DNA of 37,952 nucleotides, from the NCBI RefSeq assembly GCF_014287815.1, contig NZ_JACOOQ010000022.1, forward strand, positions 1 to 37,952, in the 5' to 3' direction. The notes beneath the pieces were generated by a model. That model saw nothing but the letters and a program-made list of their open reading frames with translations. It made no database searches and was not told the DNA's origin. This stretch comes from Clostridium lentum (GTDB taxonomy: Bacteria; Bacillota; Clostridia; Clostridiales; Clostridiaceae). Positions 32,030 through 37,952 of this stretch are shown here, piece by piece (the stretch's first letter is position 1; every line of letters begins with the position of its first letter). Made by a program: the position numbers and the translations under genes.

Positions 32030-34315
32030 CTAGTTGGTTTTTATATTTTGTGAAAGCTTGCCTTCTGCAATTATATATTCATAATGTAATGCCCTTGTAA
32101 GGCCAACATATAAAAGTCTCTGGTTAAGCAGATTATTTTCATAAACACTTTCTAGTGGATTATATATAATAGTTCCATCAAACTCAAGGCCTTTTGTTAA
32201 ATATACAGGAATTATTACCACATCTGTGGATGGTGCACTTTTTTCATTTCCTTTAATAATCGTATACTCTAAATTAGTATATCTCTTTATGTCTTTCTCT
32301 AAGACTTTAGCTTCTTTGAATGTCTTGGTTATTATAGCAATGCTGTGTTTCCCCTCTTTACGTATCTCTTCAACAACATTATATATTTCCATTACACTTT
32401 CTCTCTTACTAGAAGTATATTTAATAACTGGCTCCTTACCATGTCTTAATACAGGCTTAGTTTTATTTAAACCTAAGTTTTGTGCTTCCAAGGCTCCATT
32501 TGCAAATCTAATTATCTCTATAGTGGATCTATAACTTTGTGAAAGTGCCATATAGGTAGCTTTCCCTTCAAAAACACCTTCTGTTATATCTTCCCACTTA
32601 CTTATGCCCTTGTAATAATATATTCCCTGAGCTAAATCTCCAACTAATGTTAGAGAATTTCCTTTGGTTAAACTATTGATAAGTAATATCTGCAATGGGC
32701 TATAGTCCTGTACCTCATCTACTACTATATGCTTATACTTCTCTTTTTCTTCAATACCTTCCAGTATCATATGTATATATAAAAGTGGTGCTAAATCATC
32801 TTCATCAATAATTCCATTTTCAAAATTCTTAATGGTCTCTCTCTTGATATATGCAGCTAAATCTCGTGGTATCCTATTAGCTGTAGCAATTTCAAATAAT
32901 TCATCATCTTTAAATAAATTTATATAAATATCATTGGAAGTTATACCACGCCAATTTTTAAAGTAATCATTCATTACTTTTTTAGATTCTTTTTTTATAT
33001 ACTCTTTAATACTGTCTCTTTCATTATAAACTTCAATAAGCTTTTTTCTTCGTTGGTCTCCATCTTCATATGTATTTTTAATAGTATTTATCTTACTTTG
33101 CCAATCCCTATCCACCATTGCCACTAAGCTAGCAGTCTTTTCTTTAAGCTTTAAGCTTAGATATCTCTTTATTTCATCCTTTCTCTTATTTAATGGATAA
33201 GCTTTTAAATCTTTTAGATAAAGTCTAGTGATTTCTCTTTTGGAAAATAGTACATATCCTTTTATTTCTATATCATTTATTTCTAAAGAACTACTTTCTA
33301 ACAGTGCTATATATCTATCAATAATAACCTTAAAGATTAAATTACCTTTAATCTTTGATGCATTGGAGATACATTTTCTTTCACGGATATCTGCTGTCTC
33401 AATTATTTCCTTAAGTTTATCATCCTTAGTCCTAATCTTTCCTTTAAGCTTTAATTTACTTACAACAAGTTCTTGGAAGGTAGTTTCATTTACATCTGTA
33501 CTTCCTAAGTTAGGAAGTATATCTGAAATATAATCTAAAAATAGTTTATTGGGAGCAAGTACCAAAATATCTTTTCCTTCCATAGACTCTCTATATCTAT
33601 ATAAGAGATAAGCTAATCTATGTAGTGCTATGGTAGTCTTTCCTGAACCTGCAGCTCCTTGAACTATAAGAGGAAGATTTTTGGGCCACCTTATAATATC
33701 ATTTTGTTCTTTTTGTATGGTTGCCACCACTTCTTTAAGTTTTTTACCACGGCTTTCTTCAAGATTTATCTTTAAAAACTCATCAACAAGTTCTTCTCCT
33801 TCTAAGCCGTTTATAAGTATTTTATTTATTTCTTCATCAAATATTTGTTTGATATTCTTGTCTTCAAAAAGAAACTTTCTTTTTAGTTCAAGTTCACCTT
33901 CTATAACTCCCATAGGTGCTCTATAGTAAGCATTACCCCCTGTACCACTGTAGTAAAGATCAGCCACAGGAGCCCTCCAATCAACTACAATTTCATCACC
34001 ATCACTGGTGGATGAAATACCTTTTTTACCTATGTATATTTCTTCATGGTCTCCTAATCTTTCAGTGAAATCAACTCTGCCGAAATATGGATTTTTAAGG
34101 GCCTCTTCATAACTTTCAATTTCTTTATTTAATATTTTATATATTTTCTCCACATTTTCTTTTTCTTGATTATATCCTCCCTTAGATTCTTTGGTAAGGA
34201 TTTTAAGCATATTAATTACTTCTTCTTGTGTTTTTCTCTTTTCTTCTAGTTCTTTCATAATCTTTTTTCTCTTATCATTGAGAACTATACTTTCTATTTT
34301 AATTTTCTCCTCCAT
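32030..34315 (-). CDS. helD: HelD-type UvrD/Rep-family helicase (RNA polymerase-associated)
   Basis: The 761-residue protein begins with a charged helical region (about 1-80), typical of the HelD N-terminal coiled coil. It then has a conserved segment GRVDFTERLGDHEEIYIGKKG and WRAPVADLYYSG. The ATPase motifs follow: Walker A QGAAGSGKTTIALHR, Walker B VVDEVQDYSP, GDLAQGIYYYKG, and the C-terminal YLTKGLEFDGTIIY and YVGLTRAL. HelD releases stalled RNA polymerase from nucleic acid in Bacillus; it is related to UvrD but is not a replication helicase. GGAG precedes the ATG. It stands alone. Confidence 0.94.
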   Translation of the reverse strand: MEEKIKIESIVLNDKRKKIMKELEEKRKTQEEVINMLKILTKESKGGYNQEKENVEKIYKILNKEIESYEEALKNPYFGRVDFTERLGDHEEIYIGKKGISSTSDGDEIVVDWRAPVADLYYSGTGGNAYYRAPMGVIEGELELKRKFLFEDKNIKQIFDEEINKILINGLEGEELVDEFLKINLEESRGKKLKEVVATIQKEQNDIIRWPKNLPLIVQGAAGSGKTTIALHRLAYLLYRYRESMEGKDILVLAPNKLFLDYISDILPNLGSTDVNETTFQELVVSKLKLKGKIRTKDDKLKEIIETADIRERKCISNASKIKGNLIFKVIIDRYIALLESSSLEINDIEIKGYVLFSKREITRLYLKDLKAYPLNKRKDEIKRYLSLKLKEKTASLVAMVDRDWQSKINTIKNTYEDGDQRRKKLIEVYNERDSIKEYIKKESKKVMNDYFKNWRGITSNDIYINLFKDDELFEIATANRIPRDLAAYIKRETIKNFENGIIDEDDLAPLLYIHMILEGIEEKEKYKHIVVDEVQDYSPLQILLINSLTKGNSLTLVGDLAQGIYYYKGISKWEDITEGVFEGKATYMALSQSYRSTIEIIRFANGALEAQNLGLNKTKPVLRHGKEPVIKYTSSKRESVMEIYNVVEEIRKEGKHSIAIITKTFKEAKVLEKDIKRYTNLEYTIIKGNEKSAPSTDVVIIPVYLTKGLEFDGTIIYNPLESVYENNLLNQRLLYVGLTRALHYEYIIAEGKLSQNIKTN

Positions 34316-34440
34316 TTTGAATGCTCCCTTGCTAATAAAAAATTATTTTAGAAATAACTTTATATTTCTATACAATTATTTATATTATCTCCAAAACTCC
34401 CTATAATTAAAATACTTTTATGAAATTTACTTGAAAAATA

Positions 34441-34504
34441 AAAGTATTGCCTATCAATTATGATATTTTTATCAATAAAAATATCTACGGACAAGCAATA
34501 CTTT
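34441..34504 (-). terminator. Two-tier hairpin terminator after the UPF0210 gene
   Basis: AAAGTATTGC (34441-34450) pairs with GCAATACTTT (34495-34504), and inside it GATATTTTTAT pairs with ATAAAAATATC. The minus strand continues with TTTTATTTTTC. It lies just after the UPF0210 stop. Confidence 0.7.
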
Positions 34505-34510
34505 ATTTTT

Positions 34511-35869
34511 TTAATTTTTAAAAGAATGTATTGGAGCTGGAATTCTTCCCCCTCTTTTTATAAATTCTTCAGATGATGCTTCATTAATCCTCATGACAGG
34601 TCCACTACCAAGCAATCCTCCAAACTGAACCATATCACCTTCACTATATCCTGGTGCTGGTATTATTCTTACTGCTGTTGTTTTATTGTTAATTACTCCA
34701 ATAGCTGCTTCATCAGCTATTATGGCTGATATGGTAGATGCCTTAGTATCTCCTGGAATTACAATCATATCTAGCCCCACTGAACATATGGCTGTCATAG
34801 CTTCTAGTTTTTCTAAGTTAAGTGTTCCTTTGTTTACTGCATTAATCATTTCAGCATCTTCTGATACTGGGATAAATGCTCCACTTAATCCACCTACATG
34901 ACTACACGCCATTACACCACCTTTTTTCACTGCATCATTTAGTATTGCAAGGGCTGCCGTAGTTCCATGAGCACCTACACTTTCCAAGCCCATAGTTTCT
35001 AAAATATGTGCAACAGAATCCCCCACTGCTGGAGTAGGTGCCAGTGATAAATCTACAATACCAAATGGAACTACAAGTCTTTTAGAAGCCTCATTGGCTA
35101 CAAGTTGTCCTATTCTAGTAATTTTGAAAGCTGTCTTCTTAATTGTTTCAGCTACTACATCAAGGGGCTCTCCCTTTACTTTTTCCAGTGCTCTTTGCAC
35201 AACACCTGGTCCACTTACACCTACATTAATTACCGTATCTGCTTCACCAACTCCATGAAAGGCTCCAGCCATAAACGGATTATCTTCTACTGCATTGGCA
35301 AAAACCACAAGTTTAGCACAAGCTATTGCATTTTCATGAGCTGTCAAATCAGCACATTCCTTAATAATTTCACCTATTTCTTTAACAGCATCCATATTTA
35401 TTCCACTTCTAGTGGAAGCTATATTAACAGATGCACAAACTTTACTTGTTCTTTTTAAAGCTTTAGGAATAGACTTAATTAATATTTTATCTCCCTTATT
35501 ATAACCTTTATGAACTAATGCAGAAAATCCTCCAATAAAGTTAACACCTAAGTCATTGGCTGCTTTATCAAGTACTTCTGCAAATTTCACATAATTTTCT
35601 TCATTTGTTGCTGCAGCAATAAGAGAAATTGGTGTTACAGAAATTCTTTTATTTACAATAGGAATACCAAACTCTGCCTCTATCTCATTTCCCACCTTTA
35701 CTAAATCTTTTGCACACCTTATAATCTTATTATATATATTTTCCCTGGCTTTATTCCCGTCTGAATCAATACAATCTAGTAGTGATATTCCCATTGTTAT
35801 TGTCCTAATATCTAATTTTTCCTCTCCTATCATTTTTATTGTTTCTAAAATATTATTCGTATTCACCAT
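34511..35869 (-). CDS. UPF0210 (DUF711, PFL-family) protein
   Basis: The 452-residue protein matches UPF0210/DUF711: [25 protein letters not shown], then [66 protein letters not shown] and [13 protein letters not shown] (here [16 protein letters not shown]). The family is sometimes labelled PFL-like, but no glycyl-radical motif is visible and the reaction is unknown. It is paired with a UPF0237 ACT-domain gene 11 bases upstream; this pairing is widely conserved. Confidence 0.94.
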   Translation of the reverse strand: MVNTNNILETIKMIGEEKLDIRTITMGISLLDCIDSDGNKARENIYNKIIRCAKDLVKVGNEIEAEFGIPIVNKRISVTPISLIAAATNEENYVKFAEVLDKAANDLGVNFIGGFSALVHKGYNKGDKILIKSIPKALKRTSKVCASVNIASTRSGINMDAVKEIGEIIKECADLTAHENAIACAKLVVFANAVEDNPFMAGAFHGVGEADTVINVGVSGPGVVQRALEKVKGEPLDVVAETIKKTAFKITRIGQLVANEASKRLVVPFGIVDLSLAPTPAVGDSVAHILETMGLESVGAHGTTAALAILNDAVKKGGVMACSHVGGLSGAFIPVSEDAEMINAVNKGTLNLEKLEAMTAICSVGLDMIVIPGDTKASTISAIIADEAAIGVINNKTTAVRIIPAPGYSEGDMVQFGGLLGSGPVMRINEASSEEFIKRGGRIPAPIHSFKN

Positions 35870-35879
35870 TGCACCCCTT

Positions 35880-36149
35880 TTACAACGTATGCATTGATTT
35901 AAATATTTCTTCTCTTTGAATTTTTACTTCAACACCTAATATGAATGCTTCTTTGTTTAATACTCTTTGTACATTTGCAAATTCTTCTGTACATTCCTTT
36001 AAGTCAAGCATCATCATCATGGTAAAATATCCATCTAATATAGTTTGGTTTACATCTAAAATATTAATTTTAAGTTTTGATAACTTATTGCTTATAGCTG
36101 CAATAATCCCCACTTTATCTTTTCCTATAACAGTTAATATAGCTTTCAT
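35880..36149 (-). CDS. UPF0237 ACT-domain protein
   Basis: The 89-residue protein is a single ACT domain: [37 protein letters not shown], then [12 protein letters not shown] domains bind amino acids or similar ligands, suggesting a regulatory role for the UPF0210 partner gene. I start at ATG 36149, which has GGGGG seven to eight bases upstream; the open frame runs 11 codons further upstream but without a ribosome binding site. Confidence 0.92.
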   Translation of the reverse strand: MKAILTVIGKDKVGIIAAISNKLSKLKINILDVNQTILDGYFTMMMMLDLKECTEEFANVQRVLNKEAFILGVEVKIQREEIFKSMHTL

Positions 36150-36183
36150 TTTAATTCCCCCAATTTTTGTTACAATTATCAAA

Positions 36184-36578
36184 TTATTCTATTTCTCTAA
36201 CTAGCTCTTTACCTACACCAATTATTGCTGTAACTGATTTTCTAGGAAATAATATATTTCTTAGGTACATTTGATCCACATAAAGTAGTAATCCTCTCCG
36301 CTTGCTTCTTATTGATTACCGGCATAATTCCTGCTTGAATGTTAAATGTGCCATTGGCTCCATATTATACTTATTCTTAATAAGAGATGCTATGTCTAAA
36401 GTCCTGTTACTTGTAGCTGGCCCACCTGCTCCATAAGTAACACTAATATAATCTGGACTTACTCCTTTAAGCTCTTCTAACATTTTATAAATTGTCTCTA
36501 TATAAGATGTTACTTTTGGCCGAAAAACCGCCAAGAAAAATATCATTTTTTCTCATTAAATAAATTATTAATTCTCAT
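36184..36578 (-). pseudogene. metF: Decayed methylenetetrahydrofolate reductase gene
   Basis: Starting at ATG 36578, behind a GGGGG ribosome binding site, the frame reads MRINNLFNEKK then a TGA stop, continues YFSWRFFGQK (MetF has FSFEFFPPK, so the catalytic Glu is Arg), then shifts frame to LEELKGVSPDYISVTYGAGG, TLDIASLIKNKYN and EPMAHLTF. There the sequence jumps to AGIMPVINKK and, after another frameshift, ERITTLCGSNVPKKYI, which belong to the C-terminal third of MetF, so about 150 residues are deleted. A stop at 36242 follows, then an unidentified tail RKSVTAIIGVGKELVREIE. MetF would have reduced methylene-THF for methionine synthesis. The gene is non-functional. Confidence 0.88.
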
Positions 36579-36608
36579 TGTTGCCCCCTATTATAACCTT
36601 TTATACTT

Positions 36609-36639
36609 AAAAAGAACCTAAAGAATATCCTTTAGGCTC
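36609..36639 (-). terminator. Expression-platform terminator of the SAM-I leader
   Basis: On the minus strand GCCTAAAG-type and CTTTAGGT arms pair around ATATT, followed by TTCTTTTT. It lies between the SAM-I aptamer and the metF remnant, where the riboswitch-controlled terminator is expected. Confidence 0.75.
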
Positions 36640-36660
36640 ATAATTAGCACATTACACATC

Positions 36661-36830
36661 CTTATCTTTCAGTAAATTGTTAGAATTAGCACCACAAATT
36701 TAATTGATATTTAACAATGAATAATTGATAATTAAAGTCCCTTAGGACTTTTATCCATAATTATCAACTTTCAATTAAAAATAGGTTGCTGAATTTCACA
36801 GGGCCAGTCCCTCCACCTCTCTTGATAAGT
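36661..36830 (-). promoter_or_regulatory. SAM-I (S-box) riboswitch with enlarged P3 arm
   Basis: The minus strand carries the S-box core: CTTATCAAGAGAGGTGGAG, then GGGACTGGCCC, TGAAATTCAGCAACC and, after an insertion, GGTGCTAATTCTAACA and CTGAAAGATAAG. P1 is formed by CTTATC (36824-36829) and GATAAG (36661-36666). The P3 arm, usually about 15-25 bases, is about 90 bases long and contains nested inverted repeats (36699-36779). The terminator and the metF remnant follow, so the switch once repressed metF when SAM was abundant. Core bases are nearly consensus; binding is not proven. Confidence 0.92.
36699..36779. repeat. Nested inverted repeat inside the riboswitch P3 arm
   Basis: TTTAATTGA/TCAATTAAA (outer), TTGATAATTA/TAATTATCAA (middle) and AAAGTCC/GGACTTT (inner, loop CTTA) are nested symmetrically. 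ATTGATAATTA-like words of this kind occur in other intergenic parts of the window, for example near 3845-3870. Confidence 0.75.
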
Positions 36831-36878
36831 TTTTATTAAATTATATAAAATTATCCATTACTTGTAAATACTTTTATT

Positions 36879-37865
36879 TTATACCATTAATAAAAGTATG
36901 GAAATTATACTGCAAATTAAGCTTATACCACTTAAAACTGTCACTATTTGAGCTATATTTAATCCTTTTTCTTGCAGCCTAAAATGTATCTGACTTCTAT
37001 CTGCCTGATATACAGGTTTTCCTTCTGAAAATCTTTTGAAAACTACAAATAAATTATCAAAAATAGGAACTGCAAGAGCTAAAATCGGTAACATTAAACT
37101 TAAAATTGTTGCTTGTTTAAAAGCACCATCTAAAGCAATTATGCTCAGGATAAATCCTAAAAAATTTGCACCTGAGTCACCCATAAATATTTTTGCTGGA
37201 TACTTATTATATACAAGAAACCCTAAAATTGCTCCTGCTAATATCAGTGAAAAATATAATGATGGTGGTTGATTTAATATTATTGCTGTTGCTGCAAAAG
37301 TCAATGTTGATATAAATGATAAAGAACCAGCTAGGCCATCCATGCCATCAGACCAGTTTATTACAGTAGTTACACCAAAAATCCATGTTATTGTCAAAAT
37401 AAATTGAATTATTGGTGGCAATGTAATATATATTCCTGTTAGTGGATTTGTAAATCCTTCAAATGATACACCAGATTTATATACTATAATAGCTGCTAAT
37501 AATTGTACTATCATCCTTGGAGTTATTCCAAATTCCTTACCAATACTTTTATTATAATCATCTATTATTCCGATAAGTAAAATCATTAAAGCTCCGATAA
37601 ATATTCCATACTTTTCATCAAAAGGATGATTTCTAAAAACAAAAAAGTATAATGTGAAAAATCCTATGAACATAGCTATTCCACCACATAAAGGAATCTC
37701 TCCTCTATGTATTTTTCTTTTCGTTGGTTTATCTGTAAAATTATATTTAATAGACAATTTCATTAAAAAAGGAATTATTCCTATTACTAATAAAAAAGAT
37801 ACTAACATAGCTAATATATACTTCATCAATTTGCTGCTACTCGAAATATGGACAAACATACCCAT
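36879..37865 (-). CDS. WecA/TagO/MraY-family undecaprenyl-phosphate sugar-1-phosphate transferase
   Basis: This polytopic membrane enzyme transfers a UDP-sugar phosphate to undecaprenyl phosphate to begin a wall polymer. About ten hydrophobic segments and the family motifs are present: DKPTKRKIHRGEIPLCGG, LLIGIIDDYN (catalytic DD), INWSDGMDGLAGS and IFMGDSGANFLGF, ending with RSQIHFRLQEKG on the cytoplasmic face. The pattern fits the WecA/TagO subgroup (GlcNAc-1-phosphate) rather than MraY. The first start (37865) has AAGGA 11 bases upstream; ATG 37826 overlaps an upstream stop (TGATG) and gives an N-terminus more typical of the family. No other wall polymer gene is visible, but the upstream side is outside the window. 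Confidence 0.9.
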   Translation of the reverse strand: MGMFVHISSSSKLMKYILAMLVSFLLVIGIIPFLMKLSIKYNFTDKPTKRKIHRGEIPLCGGIAMFIGFFTLYFFVFRNHPFDEKYGIFIGALMILLIGIIDDYNKSIGKEFGITPRMIVQLLAAIIVYKSGVSFEGFTNPLTGIYITLPPIIQFILTITWIFGVTTVINWSDGMDGLAGSLSFISTLTFAATAIILNQPPSLYFSLILAGAILGFLVYNKYPAKIFMGDSGANFLGFILSIIALDGAFKQATILSLMLPILALAVPIFDNLFVVFKRFSEGKPVYQADRSQIHFRLQEKGLNIAQIVTVLSGISLICSIISILLLMV

Positions 37866-37952
37866 ATTGAGATTTTTCCTTTTTCAACGTGACCTATTTT
37901 GTCTTGATAAACATAGACTACTTTAGTTTGATATATCACTCCAAAGGCGTAA
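37826..37952 (-). CDS. Possible 3' end of an upstream gene running off the right edge
   Basis: A minus-strand frame is open from the edge to a TGA at 37826-37828, reading YAFGVIYQTKVVYVYQDKIG and ending FRVAAN. The stop overlaps the internal ATG 37826 of the transferase gene as TGATG, a common coupling arrangement. Only about 41 codons are visible and I recognise no family, so it may equally be non-coding leader. Confidence 0.3.
   Translation of the reverse strand, partial: YAFGVIYQTKVVYVYQDKIGHVEKGKISIWVCLSIFRVAAN

Noticed and set aside
36316..36546. A 76-aa protein starting at 36546 as a real gene
   Set aside because: It is the central frame of the metF remnant, starts at an internal ATG without ribosome binding site and ends at the deletion junction.

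Overview
The window is very AT-rich DNA from a low-GC Gram-positive anaerobe, most likely a cluster I Clostridium. The base composition, AAGGAGG-type ribosome binding sites, frequent GTG/TTG starts, HprK, the MurT/GatD pair, clostridial small hypothetical families, an S-box (SAM-I) leader and agr-type peptide signalling all point that way. No rRNA, tRNA, CRISPR array or intact mobile element is visible. Most of the window is ordinary chromosome.

Left part (1-11.6 kb): a frameshifted IS607-type recombinase remnant at the edge, then a plus-strand cell-wall group (murT, gatD, a D,D-carboxypeptidase), a flavin reductase with a basic tail and a PrmA-like methyltransferase. A bidirectional terminator separates these from a minus-strand polA-coaE-lytic transglycosylase group. 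Glutaminase (minus) and an M29 aminopeptidase (plus) diverge from a shared intergenic region. PolA has an intact polymerase domain but a degenerate 5'-nuclease domain.

Middle part (11.7-24.7 kb): NADP-isocitrate dehydrogenase, a small membrane protein, a pyruvate-kinase-like protein lacking the C domain, two small plus-strand envelope genes, then a folate biosynthesis operon on the minus strand (pabA-pabB-pabC-folE-HD protein-folP-folB/folK fusion). The HD protein sits where the dihydroneopterin triphosphate dephosphorylation step is otherwise unassigned. A PHP phosphoesterase, an M18 aminopeptidase, hprK and a DUF896 protein follow.

Signalling island (24.8-28.7 kb): an agr-type quorum-sensing locus on the minus strand, in transcription order agrC2, agrB, agrD, agrC1. 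The two receptor kinases are about 91% identical by eye. The small agrD gene (40 codons) encodes a precursor whose ring-forming position is serine instead of cysteine, predicting a lactone rather than a thiolactone peptide. No AgrA-type response regulator is present. Immediately upstream is a structured RNA that I identify as probable 6S RNA, with its own promoter and a strong terminator.

Right part (28.7-38 kb): small acidic proteins, a SprT-like protein, a large membrane protein of unknown function, a HelD-type helicase, the UPF0210/UPF0237 pair, and then a decayed metF still preceded by a recognisable SAM-I riboswitch whose P3 arm is enlarged by a nested inverted repeat. A WecA/TagO/MraY-family glycosyl-1-phosphate transferase lies at the right end, with the tail of a possible upstream gene running off the edge.

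The most interesting items are the serine-type agr locus with duplicated receptors, the SAM-I riboswitch stranded in front of a dead metF, and the PolA with eroded nuclease residues.
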